Shown piece by piece: positions 24,729 to 34,763 of a stretch of DNA of 64,000 nucleotides. The notes under the pieces were generated by a model. It was not told the DNA's origin. It did no database searches and saw only the letters and a list, made by a program, of their open reading frames with translations. A program made the position numbers and the translations under genes. The number at the start of each line of letters is the position of its first letter. Position 1 is the stretch's first letter. The stretch is from Apostichopus japonicus (lineage: Eukaryota > Echinodermata > Holothuroidea > Aspidochirotida > Stichopodidae): positions 22,904,398 through 22,968,397 of the forward strand of contig NC_092577.1 in NCBI RefSeq assembly GCF_037975245.1, read 5' to 3'.

Positions 24729-25042
24729 GTCTACGGCCACATCACGTTCAATATACCGGTTCTCGTCCGATCAGGTAAGTCAAGCAACGTAGAGCGCAGT
24801 CAGTACTAAGGTGGGTGACCGCCTGGGAATACTGGGTGCCGTAGGCTTTTATTTTCCTAATTGATAACACTATGTTGCCACGACGATGAGAAATTGAAAT
24901 GGCCTCCATTGACCTCTTGTTATGTCTACGGCCATATCACGTTGACTATACCGGTTCTCGTCCGATCACCGAAGTCAAGCAACGTAGAGCGCAGTCAGTA
25001 CTTGGATGGGTGACCGCCTGGGAATACTGGGTGCCGTAGGCC
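24729..25042 (+). rRNA. 5S block 32, two genes
   Basis: Starts are 24729 (CAGGTAAGT leader) and 24924 (terminal, TTCCTTTT, CCTACTTAG spacer). Confidence 0.95.
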
Positions 25043-25266
25043 TTCCTTTTCCTACTTAGAACACTGTCTTGCCACAAGGAAAGCGATTTGAAAATCGAAT
25101 ATATTAATAAATAACTCGATTGTTTTTATATATTAGAATTTAATACATATATATGTGAAATATAGATTAACTTAATATATATTAAATACATTCATGTATA
25201 ATATATACATTAAATCCACTCATCATAACCTACCAAACAACTAGCCTGCATTTCACCTCTTGTAAT

Positions 25267-25775
25267 GTCTACGGCCACATCACGTTCAATATACCGGTTC
25301 TCGTCCGATCAGGTAAGTCAAGCAACGTAGAGCGCAGTCAGTACTAAGGTGGGTGACCGCCTGGGAATACTGGGTGCCGTAGGCTTTTATTTTCACAATT
25401 GATAACACTATGTTGCCACGACGATGAGAAATTGAAATGGCCTACATTGACCTCTTGTTATGTCTACGGCCATATCACGTTGACTATACCGGTTCTCGTC
25501 CGATCACCGAAGTCAAGCAACGTAGAGCGCAGTCAGTACTTGGATGGGTGACCGCCTGGGAATACTGGGTGCAGTAGGCTTTTATTTTCCTAATTGATAA
25601 CACTATGTTGCCACGACGATGAGAAATTGAAATGGCCTACATTGACCTCTTGTTATGTCTACGGCCATATCACGTTGACTATACCGGTTCTCGTCCGATC
25701 ACCGAAGTCAAGCAACGTAGAGCGCAGTCAGTACTTGGATGGGTGACCGCCTGGGAATACTGGGTGCAGTAGGCT
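25267..25775 (+). rRNA. 5S block 33, three genes
   Basis: Starts are 25267, 25462 and 25657; the last two have GTGCAGTAGG. First block followed by an L3 spacer; block 36 is its copy. Confidence 0.95.
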
Positions 25776-26008
25776 TTTATTTTCCTAATTGATAACACTA
25801 TGTTGCCACGACGATGGGAAATTGAAATGGCCTACATTGTCTTGCCACAAGGAAAGCGATTTGAAAATCGAATATATTAATAAATAACTACTATATGTAA
25901 AATATAGGTTAACATAATATATATTAAATACATTCATGTATAATATATATATTAAATCCACTCATCATAACCTACCAAACAACTAGCCTACATTTCACCT
26001 CTTAGAAT
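25776..26008 (+). repeat. L3 long spacer (reference copy)
   Basis: It begins as a short spacer up to GGCCTACATT, then GTCTTGCCACAAGG and a shortened AT-rich part with AACTACTATATGTAAAATAT and AGGTTAACATAA, ending CTCTTAGAAT. L3 follows the genes at 25657, 27667, 28409, 38059, 40640, 43773, 48545, 51516, 57950 and 60007, plus a hybrid after 56432. Confidence 0.88.
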
Positions 26009-26322
26009 GTCTACGGCCATATCACGTTGACTATACCGGTTCTCGTCCGATCACCGAAGTCAAGCAACGTAGAGCGCAGTCAGTACTTGGATGGGTGACC
26101 GCCTGGGAATACTGGGTGCAGTAGGCTTTTATTTTCCTAATTGATAACACTATGTTGCCACGACGATGAGAAATTGAAATGGCCTACATTGACCTCTTGT
26201 TATGTCTACGGCCATATCACGTTGACTATACCGGTTCTCGTCCGATCACCGAAGTCAAGCAACGTAGAGCGCAGTCAGTACTTGGATGGGTGACCGCCTG
26301 GGAATACTGGGTGCCGTAGGCC
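26009..26322 (+). rRNA. 5S block 34, two genes
   Basis: Starts are 26009 (after L3, but internal-like CATATCACG and GTGCAGTAGG) and 26204 (terminal). Confidence 0.95.
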
Positions 26323-26546
26323 TTTCTTTTTCTAATTAGAACACTGTCTTGCCACAAGGAAAGCGATTTGAAAATCGAATATATTAATAAATAACTCGAT
26401 TCTTTTTATATATTAGAATTTAATACATATATATGTGAAATATAGATTAACTTAATATATATTAAATACATTCATGTATAATATATACATTAAATCCACT
26501 CATCATAACCTACCAAACAACTAGCCTGCTATTCACCTCTTGTAAT

Positions 26547-27052
26547 GTCTACGGCCACATCACGTTCAATATACCGGTTCTCGTCCGATCAGGTAAGTCA
26601 AGCAACGTAGAGCGCAGTCAGTACTAAGGTGGGTGACCGCCTGGGAATACTGGGTGCCGTAGGCTTTTATTTTCACAATTGATAACACTATGTTGCCACG
26701 ACGATGAGAAATTGAAATGGCCTCCATTGACCTCTTGTTATGTCTACGGCCATATCACGTTGACTATACCGGTTCTCGTCCGATCACCGAAGTCAAGCAA
26801 CGTAGAGCGCAGTCAGTACTTGGATGGGTGACCGCCTGGGAATACTGGGTGCCGTAGGCTTTTATTTTCCTAATTGATAACACTATGTTGCCACGACGAT
26901 GAGAAAGTGAAATGGCCTACATTGACCTCTTATGTAAACGGCCATATCACGTTGACTATACCGGTTCTCGTCCGATCACCGAAGTCAAGCAACGTAGAGC
27001 GCAGTCAGTACTTGGATGGGTGACCGCCTGGGAATACTGGGTGCCGTAGGCC
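26547..27052 (+). rRNA. 5S block 35, three genes
   Basis: Starts are 26547 (CAGGTAAGT leader), 26742 and 26934 (GTAAACGG). Confidence 0.94.
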
Positions 27053-27276
27053 TTCCTTTTCCTACTTAGAACACTGTCTTGCCACAAGGAAAGCGATTTG
27101 AAAATCGAATATATTAATAAATAACTCGATTGTTTTTATATATTAGAATTTAATACATATATATGTGAAATATAGATTAACTTAATATATATTAAATACA
27201 TTCATGTATAATATATACATTAAATCCACTCATCATAACCTACCAAACAACTAGCCTGCATTTGACCTCTTGTAAT

Positions 27277-27785
27277 GTCTACGGCCACATCACGTTCAAT
27301 ATACCGGTTCTCGTCCGATCAGGTAAGTCAAGCAACGTAGAGCGCAGTCAGTACTAAGGTGGGTGACCGCCTGGGAATACTGGGTGCCGTAGGCTTTTAT
27401 TTTCACAATTGATAACACTATGTTGCCACGACGATGAGAAATTGAAATGGCCTACATTGACCTCTTGTTATGTCTACGGCCATATCACGTTGACTATACC
27501 GGTTCTCGTCCGATCACCGAAGTCAAGCAACGTAGAGCGCAGTCAGTACTTGGATGGGTGACCGCCTGGGAATACTGGGTGCAGTAGGCTTTTATTTTCC
27601 TAATTGATAACACTATGTTGCCACGACGATGAGAAATTGAAATGGCCTACATTGACCTCTTGTTATGTCTACGGCCATATCACGTTGACTATACCGGTTC
27701 TCGTCCGATCACCGAAGTCAAGCAACGTAGAGCGCAGTCAGTACTTGGATGGGTGACCGCCTGGGAATACTGGGTGCAGTAGGCT
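27277..27785 (+). rRNA. 5S block 36, three genes
   Basis: Starts are 27277 (CAGGTAAGT leader), 27472 and 27667; copy of block 33 about 2,010 bp on. L3 follows. Confidence 0.95.
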
Positions 27786-28018
27786 TTTATTTTCCTAATT
27801 GATAACACTATGTTGCCACGACGATGGGAAATTGAAATGGCCTACATTGTCTTGCCACAAGGAAAGCGATTTGAAAATCGAATATATTAATAAATAACTA
27901 CTATATGTAAAATATAGGTTAACATAATATATATTAAATACATTCATGTATAATATATATATTAAATCCACTCATCATAACCTACCAAACAACTAGCCTA
28001 CATTTCACCTCTTAGAAT

Positions 28019-28527
28019 GTCTACGGCCACATCACGATGACTATACCGGTTCTCGTCCGATCACCGAAGTCAAGCAACGTAGAGCGCAGTCAGTACTTGG
28101 ATGGGTGACCGCCTGGGAACACTGGGTGCCGTAGGCTTTTATTTTCCTCATTGATAACACTATGTTGCCACGACGATGAGAAAGTGAAATGGCCTACATT
28201 GACCTCTTGTTATGTCTACGGCCATATCACGTTGACTATACCGGTTCTCGTCCGATCACCGAAGTCAAGCAACGTAGAGCGCAGTCAGTACTTGGATGGG
28301 TGACCGCCTGGGAATACTGGGTGCAGTAGGCTTTTATTTTCCTAATTGATAACACTATGTTGCCACGACGATGAGAAATTGAAATGGCCTACATTGACCT
28401 CTTGTTATGTCTACGGCCATATCACGTTGACTATACCGGTTCTCGTCCGATCACCGAAGTCAAGCAACGTAGAGCGCAGTCAGTACTTGGATGGGTGACC
28501 GCCTGGGAATACTGGGTGCAGTAGGCT
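28019..28527 (+). rRNA. 5S block 37, three genes
   Basis: Starts are 28019, 28214 and 28409. First gene has the L3-type CACGATGAC and GGGAACACTGG. L3 follows. Confidence 0.95.
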
Positions 28528-28760
28528 TTTATTTTCCTAATTGATAACACTATGTTGCCACGACGATGGGAAATTGAAATGGCCTACATTGTCTTGCCAC
28601 AAGGAAAGCGATTTGAAAATCGAATATATTAATAAATAACTACTATATGTAAAATATAGGTTAACATAATATATATTAAATACATTCATGTATAATATAT
28701 ATATTAAATCCACTCATCATAACCTACCAAACAACTAGCCTACATTTCACCTCTTAGAAT

Positions 28761-29461
28761 GTCTACGGCCACATCACGATGACTATACCGGTTCTCGTCC
28801 GATCACCGAAGTCAAGCAACGTAGAGCGCAGTCAGTACTTGGATGGGTGACCGCCTGGGAACACTGGGTGCCGTAGGCTTTTATTTTCCTAATTGATAAC
28901 ACTATGTTGCCACGACGATGAGAAAGTGAAATGGCCTACATTGACCTCTTATGTAAACGGCCATATCACGTTGACTGTACCGGTTCTCGTCCGATCACCG
29001 AAGTCAAGCAACGTAGAGCGCAGTCAGTACTTGGATGGGTGACCGCCTGGGAATACTGGGTGCCGTAGGCTTTTATTTTCCTCATTGATAACACTATGTT
29101 GCCACGACGATGAAAAATTGAAATGGCCTACATTGACCTCTTGTTATGTCTACGGCCACATCGCGTTGACTATACCGGTTCTCGTCCGATCACCGAAGGC
29201 AAGCAACGTAGAGCGCAGTCAGTACTTGGATGGATGACCGCCTGGGAATACTGGGTGTCGTAGGCTTTTATTTTCCTAATTGATAACACTATGTTGCCAC
29301 GACGATGAGAAATTGAAATGGCCTACATTGACCTCTTGTTATGTCTACGGCCACATCACGTTGACTATACCGGTTCTCGTCCGATCACCGAAGTCAAGCA
29401 ACGTAGAGCGCAGTCAGTACTTGGATGGATGACCGCCTGGGAATACTGGGTGTCGTAGGCT
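28761..29461 (+). rRNA. 5S block 38, four genes before the split gene
   Basis: Starts are 28761 (CACGATGAC, GGGAACACTGG), 28953 (GTAAACGG), 29148 (CACATCGCG, CCGAAGGCAAG) and 29343 (GATGGATG). A fifth gene starts at 29538 and is interrupted by the LINE. Blocks 51 and 60 have the same order of marks without the LINE. Confidence 0.95.
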
Positions 29462-29537
29462 TTTATTTTCCTAATTGATAACACTATGTTGCCACGACGA
29501 TGAGAAATTGAAATGGCCTACATTGACCTCTTGTTAT

Positions 29538-29575
29538 GTCTACGGCCATATCACGTTGACTATACCGGTTCTCGT
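29538..29575 (+). pseudogene. 5' part of the LINE-split 5S gene (nt 1-38)
   Basis: Normal start GTCTACGGCC up to CCGGTTCTCGT, where the retrotransposon begins. The internal promoter is 5.4 kb away on the other side, so the gene should be dead. Confidence 0.95.
29565..29575 (+). repeat. Upstream target-site duplication
   Basis: CCGGTTCTCGT, 5S nucleotides 28-38, repeated at 34970 as CCGCTTCTCGT (one difference). Confidence 0.85.
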
Positions 29576-29595
29576 TGAATATACCGGTTTCTCGT
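29576..29595 (+). repeat. Extra 5S-like string at the LINE 5' junction
   Basis: TGAATATACCGGTTTCTCGT repeats 5S nt 20-38 with an added T, directly behind the upstream gene part. Together with the preceding CGT it reads like 5S nt 17-38. The GAATATA form is the general animal consensus; genes in this array instead have GACTATA or CAATATA, so it may come from an older target. Confidence 0.7.
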
Positions 29596-29793
29596 CGTTC
29601 TCGTGTTTGTTCGTATTTTTACCCCTTTCCTTCCGTTCTTTTTCGGAATCGTGGCCATCGGCTGATGTGTTTGTGATCAGCGGACATTTTAGTTGTTCTA
29701 TTTAGGATTTTTGGTGAATAATTTGTGTTTTGACTGCATTTTTCGTGTCACTCCGCTGCGTCTCCGACGCACGCGGTCTTCACCTCAACGAGC
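29596..29793 (+). promoter_or_regulatory. LINE 5' UTR
   Basis: About 198 bp between the 5S-like junction and the ORF1 ATG, rich in T and CTCGT repeats at its start (CGTTCTCGTG). It should hold whatever internal promoter the element has; no motif is certain. Confidence 0.55.
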
Positions 29794-30693
29794 ATGGATT
29801 CCGCGAAATCCACTACCGCTGTTCAAAGCAGCACACAGAAACGCTGTGCGGTTATGAAAAACAACAGTGTACGTATCACCGATAATAAATTTGAAGCCCG
29901 TGATGTCCTTCGCGCGCTATCTGATGACATTGGGAAAGAAAACATTCTCGGTTGTGTGAATTCCAACGGGCAATGGATCGTAACACTTAAGGAAACAACA
30001 GATGTAGAGCTTCTACAGGCGACTGGCGTACTGATTGATGGTGTAGGATACGAGGTACGAGGGGTAACAAGGAACCTACTCACTGTGAGCTTGTTTGGGG
30101 TACCAGTTTTCATAGATGACGATGAACTGTCAGATAAGCTGAGAGAATTTGGGTGCATACTCAAGAGCGCATGGACCCACAAAACCTATGAGGACTTTCC
30201 CAATGTAGAGAACGGGATAAGATATATTAGGTTAGAACTCCCGTCCAACGCAAAGAGCCTTCCGTACTCCATTTTCATATCTGGAGTCCATCTTCGATTG
30301 AAGCATAACGGACAATCCCGGGTATGCAACATTTGCCTTAGCTCGGACCATATCATGAGAGAGTGTAAGCAATATACTTGCAAAGAATGCGGTATGCAGG
30401 GTCACAGCGAAAGTAAATGCCCGCGGGTGAAATGTTACAGGTGCCAGCAATTCGGGCACAAAAGTTTCGACTGCCCTACTACTCCCCCTACACCCAAAGA
30501 AGACAACAATACCTCAGAAATGGAAACAAATGATTCGGCCTGCGCAGAACAAGATAATACAACAATCCAAGATATCCCGGACAACCCCCAGCCACGTGAA
30601 ACGATCGAAACAGACAAACAGACCCCAGCAGAAAACGAAAACAAACCAAGCCGAAACATTAATAGCTCTCAACCGAAACCGAGAAATAATTAA
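29794..30693 (+). CDS. LINE ORF1, gag-like RNA-binding protein (299 aa to first stop)
   Basis: The protein should coat the element RNA. The N-terminal half (about residues 85-175, with VSLFGVPVFIDDDEL and YSIFISGVHLRLK) resembles the RRM-like/pre-knuckle region of Tx1 ORF1 proteins. Three CCHC zinc knuckles follow, each C-X2-C-X4-H-X4-C: C178/C181/H186/C191, C196/C199/H204/C209 and C214/C217/H222/C227. The tail is acidic, then Q/P/N rich. The ATG has A at -3 and G at +4, a good eukaryotic start. The stop TAA at 30691 is followed in the same frame by 64 more open codons with a basic, lysine-rich tail, so this ORF1 is probably shortened; an authentic 299-aa form or stop read-through remain possible. 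Confidence 0.88.
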   Translation: MDSAKSTTAVQSSTQKRCAVMKNNSVRITDNKFEARDVLRALSDDIGKENILGCVNSNGQWIVTLKETTDVELLQATGVLIDGVGYEVRGVTRNLLTVSLFGVPVFIDDDELSDKLREFGCILKSAWTHKTYEDFPNVENGIRYIRLELPSNAKSLPYSIFISGVHLRLKHNGQSRVCNICLSSDHIMRECKQYTCKECGMQGHSESKCPRVKCYRCQQFGHKSFDCPTTPPTPKEDNNTSEMETNDSACAEQDNTTIQDIPDNPQPRETIETDKQTPAENENKPSRNINSSQPKPRNN

Positions 30694-30888
30694 ACCACAG
30701 ACCCAGCGACACAGAACACAGACAAAGAAGACAACCCAACCTCGCAGAAACGGAACCTCTCTAGTGATGACGATTGGACTGTCCAAACGAGGAAAATGAA
30801 AAACAACAAAAAGAAAGCCGACCCTACACCCAACCTAGCCAAAGCACGTAATTTTCAACCTCGCCAGCCATCACTAGACCAGCATTAA
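30694..30888 (+). other. In-frame continuation of ORF1 after its stop
   Basis: The ORF1 frame stays open for 64 codons after TAA, encoding a run with SSDDDWTVQTRKMKNNKKK, the kind of acidic-then-basic tail seen at the end of Tx1/L1-type ORF1 proteins. It closes with TAA at 30886-30888, two bases before the ORF2 ATG. This spacing would suit ORF2 translation by termination and re-initiation, known for some other LINEs; here it is inference. Confidence 0.6.
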
Positions 30889-30890
30889 CG

Positions 30891-33800
30891 ATGTATTTTT
30901 CACTCACCGTTATAATGTTTTTACTCGCCTGCCTAAATTGCAACGGACTGATCAATCAAGATAAAAGAAGAGGGTTATTCTCTCACGTTTCTAAAAACAA
31001 ATTTGACCTTGTTTTATTACAAGAAACCTTTTGGGACCAGTCAATTCATGACCAGGCCAAACTTGAATGGGATGGTGATATTTTATCTTCCTTCTATTCT
31101 CCCTCGAGACGAAGGGGAACGAGTTGTTTAATTAGGAAGGGTAGCGATATCGATGTACACCACTTCGAACCGGATATAAACGGTCGCTTTTTAAAATTAA
31201 GTATTACTGTGGATGGACAGTCTTTTACATTTTTTAACATCTATGCTCCAAACACGCCGAGCGAACGAAAACAATTCCTAGAAGATATTTCAAGAAAACT
31301 CCGCAACGTGCCTGAACCAATTATTCTAGCGGGAGACTTCAATACCGTTCTTAATACTTACGTGGATAAATACCCAACAACACCTAACCCGGACTCTTCT
31401 CGAAAATCTCTGAAACTTATTATGACGGAATACGAGCTTGTCGATATTTGGAGAGAGCGCCACCCTTCTTTAATCCAATTTACAAGAACAGCCAGCAACC
31501 ACAAAACCGCTTCCAGGATTGATAGATTTCTTTTAAACAAACAGCTAGTTCGCTACGTCAAATCATGCTCCATCTCTCGCTATCCCGATTCTGATCACGA
31601 CATGGTTGAACTTAAACTTGACTTTACCCTTTTTCCTAGGGGCCCCGGTGTATGGATCTTTAATAACTCCATACTCGAGGACACATCCTTCTGTTCGGAA
31701 ATAAGAGATTTCATCGAGCGAGAAAAACAGAAGACTTGTTACGACAATAATATCCTCCAGTGGTATGACGTTTTGAAAGATTCACTAAAAAGGACTGCAA
31801 TCCAATTTACCAAGGTCAAAAGCAGACTCTCGCGTACACATCAAAGAAAACTAAGGAAACAAATCAACCACGAAAGGGCGAAAGCGCAAAAATATCAAGA
31901 CTACGACACTACAAGGCTACGGAATTTAGAATTTCAGCTAGACGAGACGACCCGCGCAGATATCAGAGGAGCCGCGCTTAGATCGAGAATCAAGTGGTTC
32001 GAAGAAGGAGAACGTTCGTCAAAATTTTTCCTCAATTTAGAAAAATCTCGACAAAGCAAAAAAGTAATGCGCCAGATTCTCACCGACGAGGGCGCGATCA
32101 TTAACGATCAAGACGATATTATCCACGAACAGGCCAGATTTTACAAAACGCTGTACACCGCAGAACCGTCAGTGAGTATTCAGAGGGAGGTACTACTTAG
32201 TCAGCTTTCTAAAACGTTGTCCGAACCTGATTCTCAGTCATGTGAGGGGGACATTTCGGCTGCAGAACTCCAAAAATCACTTTTTGATATGGAGTCGAGT
32301 AAAAGCCCTGGTTTAGACGGACTCACTGTTGAGTTTTATAAGGAATTTTGGGATGTATTGGGGGAGGTTTTTCTCAAACTGACGAAAGAAATTTACAACA
32401 CAAATGAAATGTGTAAATCTATGAAAACAGGCCTAATTACCTTGATACCCAAGAAAGGGGATTTGAGAAAACTTAAGAATTGGAGACCGATTAGTCTTTT
32501 GAACACAGACTACAAAATAATCACAAAGGCCCTGGCCAATAGAATCTCTAGGGTTATCAATTGCCTTGTCTCTAGTGATCAGACCTGTTGTGTTCCCGGC
32601 AGAGATATTGCCGACAATGTTCTGGCTATGAGAAATATTATTAATTATGTTAACGAAAACAAGCTGGAGGGCTATGTTCTTAAAATTGATCAATTAAAAG
32701 CCTTCGATCGAGTAAACCATGAATATCTTATTAATGTTTTACAAAGGATGGGTTTCGGTACTAATTTAATTAACTGGGTTAAAATCCTCTACAACGATAT
32801 TCAAGGCTGTATTAAACACAATGGTTATATTTCAGATGCTTTTCATATTCAGAGAGGGGTTCGCCAGGGTTGTCCAATTTCTACTATTTTATATGTATTA
32901 TCTGCTGAACCATTTCATGACGCTATTTACAAAAGTAAGAGTATAGTTGGTATTAAGTTTATGCATCATGAAGCTAAAATGTTTCAACATGCAGATGATA
33001 CCACTTTCTTTCTCTCTGATACTTCTAGTGTTAAGTCCGTACAAAATGTTATTAACCTGTATGAAGGCGCCTCTGGCTCTAAGTGTAATGTAGAGAAAAC
33101 CGAGTTACTAGTGCTCGGAAAAGGCAAAGTACGAAAAGACGAGTTCAATTTTCCGATTAGGAACGATTTTATAGAAGTGCTTGGTGTTTGTATCGGCAAT
33201 GATAAGGATGCTCTTGAAAGAGAAAACTGGAAAGCCAAGACTGCCTCTTGTTGCAATGTTCTCAAGAGGTGGAAAGGGCGGAACCTCTCCTTTAAAGGCA
33301 GAGCTCTTGTTGTAAATTCTCTAGTTGTCTCAAGACTGACATATCTTGCTACTATTATTCCGGTCCCTAAATGGGTAGGAGACTCTTTGAAAGAAAGTGT
33401 TATCGAATTTATGTGGGGAGGTAAGAAACCTGGCATATCCTACAATGTTCTTCTTCAACCTGTAGACAAAGGTGGCCTTAACCTTTGTGACATTTTTATA
33501 AAGAGAGACGCTTTACGTATGAAGTACATCTGTAAACTACTTAGCAACAGTATCAATCCGATGTTAAAAGATTTAATGCTCTATTTTCTGAACCATTATG
33601 AATATATGAAACTAGGTTTACACGTATTTCGTATTTTACCTCATAGCAATTCTATGAGAAAACTTTTACCGTACTATTATGAGTTGTTGAGTGCCTGGAA
33701 AAAGTTAACGGATAAAAAGTTATGCCCTCCAGTGAACAGGGAAGAAATTCTTATGCAACCGCTGTTCCATAATCCATTTATTGTAAATGAAACTGACGAA

Positions 33801-34763
33801 ACCCTCTTTAATAGAGATTTCATTGAAGGTGGTATAATTTTTGTAGGCGATCTTATGTATGAAATGATCCCAAGACGGCTTCCCGCAGAGGGTATCCATG
33901 AAGCCATTACTATGGCCAACCCACATTGTAAACTTGATGTTGATGACGTATTTGATTACGTCACATCTATTTTGAACGCTTTTCCAAAAGATTGGCTCGA
34001 ACAAATCTATTCGGGCGATAAAATTGTCAGTCAAAATGACAATGAGTCACTTTCACTCACCCTCTCTTGTGGTGACACCACGCTAGATGCGTCCACCGTT
34101 AGTGTCAGGAATGCAACTGATCTCCTAAGGGAGGCCGTCTCAACAATTCCAAAAGGCGAAATCCACTGGAAACACGTTTTTAACGATGTCTCTTTTGAAC
34201 ATAGGTGGACCAATGTCTACAAAGGTCTAAAAGCTTTTCACGATAGTGACCTCGATTTCCGTCTTCTTCATAATATTTTATTCTGTAACGATAAGTTGTA
34301 TCTTTTTAAGCTAGTTGACTCTCCTTTATGTACCTTATGTAAGAACCATAATGAAACTGTCTTGCATCTTTTTGTCGATTGCAAAACCGTAAATCTTCTC
34401 TGGGGAGATATTATCAAGAAGCTTCAGAAAATCTGTAAAATCAACAACAATGATAAATGGAGGCAAATAACTCTCTTAGGTATGGAACTTAACCATAGGA
34501 GGCATGAGACAATTTCGATTGATCTTATTCTAAACACTTTCAAAAAAGTTGTTTGGACCACTCGTGTTAGCCTCCTGAACGGGGAAAAACACATTAATAT
34601 TCAAAACTTCTTTCATAATTCACTACGAAAGAAAATCGATTTCTTATTCCACTATTTTGTAAAGAAAAAAGAAATTTCTACATTTTGGGAGTTGTTTACT
34701 CAAGGTGACGTCATTCTCAAGCCTCTTGAAGATGGCTCCTACGAGTACAAGTTTGATAGTTAA
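30891..34763 (+). CDS. LINE ORF2, endonuclease-reverse transcriptase (1290 aa)
   Basis: ORF2 cuts the target and reverse-transcribes the element RNA at the cut. The AP-endonuclease domain (about residues 10-240) has N16 (LNCNG), E45 (LLQET), IYAPN, GDFN (148-151), SRIDRF (D211) and SDHD (D235/H236), so all expected catalytic residues are present. The reverse transcriptase (about 430-800) has SPGLDG, RPISLLNTDYK, the motif A aspartate D600 in KIDQLKAFD, RGVRQGCP (Q659), and HADD (D702/D703, usually FADD/YADD). The C-terminal knuckle is C1147-X2-C1150-X8-H1159-X4-C1164. Length is normal for the clade and the frame is uninterrupted. Another ATG at codon 9 (MFLLACLNCNG) could be the true start. 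The protein looks capable of activity; this cannot be proven from sequence. Confidence 0.95.
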   Translation: MYFSLTVIMFLLACLNCNGLINQDKRRGLFSHVSKNKFDLVLLQETFWDQSIHDQAKLEWDGDILSSFYSPSRRRGTSCLIRKGSDIDVHHFEPDINGRFLKLSITVDGQSFTFFNIYAPNTPSERKQFLEDISRKLRNVPEPIILAGDFNTVLNTYVDKYPTTPNPDSSRKSLKLIMTEYELVDIWRERHPSLIQFTRTASNHKTASRIDRFLLNKQLVRYVKSCSISRYPDSDHDMVELKLDFTLFPRGPGVWIFNNSILEDTSFCSEIRDFIEREKQKTCYDNNILQWYDVLKDSLKRTAIQFTKVKSRLSRTHQRKLRKQINHERAKAQKYQDYDTTRLRNLEFQLDETTRADIRGAALRSRIKWFEEGERSSKFFLNLEKSRQSKKVMRQILTDEGAIINDQDDIIHEQARFYKTLYTAEPSVSIQREVLLSQLSKTLSEPDSQSCEGDISAAELQKSLFDMESSKSPGLDGLTVEFYKEFWDVLGEVFLKLTKEIYNTNEMCKSMKTGLITLIPKKGDLRKLKNWRPISLLNTDYKIITKALANRISRVINCLVSSDQTCCVPGRDIADNVLAMRNIINYVNENKLEGYVLKIDQLKAFDRVNHEYLINVLQRMGFGTNLINWVKILYNDIQGCIKHNGYISDAFHIQRGVRQGCPISTILYVLSAEPFHDAIYKSKSIVGIKFMHHEAKMFQHADDTTFFLSDTSSVKSVQNVINLYEGASGSKCNVEKTELLVLGKGKVRKDEFNFPIRNDFIEVLGVCIGNDKDALERENWKAKTASCCNVLKRWKGRNLSFKGRALVVNSLVVSRLTYLATIIPVPKWVGDSLKESVIEFMWGGKKPGISYNVLLQPVDKGGLNLCDIFIKRDALRMKYICKLLSNSINPMLKDLMLYFLNHYEYMKLGLHVFRILPHSNSMRKLLPYYYELLSAWKKLTDKKLCPPVNREEILMQPLFHNPFIVNETDETLFNRDFIEGGIIFVGDLMYEMIPRRLPAEGIHEAITMANPHCKLDVDDVFDYVTSILNAFPKDWLEQIYSGDKIVSQNDNESLSLTLSCGDTTLDASTVSVRNATDLLREAVSTIPKGEIHWKHVFNDVSFEHRWTNVYKGLKAFHDSDLDFRLLHNILFCNDKLYLFKLVDSPLCTLCKNHNETVLHLFVDCKTVNLLWGDIIKKLQKICKINNNDKWRQITLLGMELNHRRHETISIDLILNTFKKVVWTTRVSLLNGEKHINIQNFFHNSLRKKIDFLFHYFVKKKEISTFWELFTQGDVILKPLEDGSYEYKFDS

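Noticed and set aside
1-29575. CRISPR-like regular repeats
   Set aside because: The 195-bp period is set by 119-bp 5S genes and near-identical spacers; repeats are too long and spacers are not unique.
29475-29705. 76-aa frame crossing from 5S spacer into the LINE 5' UTR
   Set aside because: It joins a spacer, a gene fragment and the UTR by chance and ends before ORF1; no domain.
30530-30799. 89-aa frame overlapping the ORF1 end
   Set aside because: Low-complexity Q/T/K/N content in another frame; the ORF1 frame itself gives a more plausible tail.
32984-33436. 150-aa frame antisense to ORF2, and smaller antisense frames over ORF1 and ORF2
   Set aside because: Shadows of the reverse transcriptase and gag frames; no own motifs.
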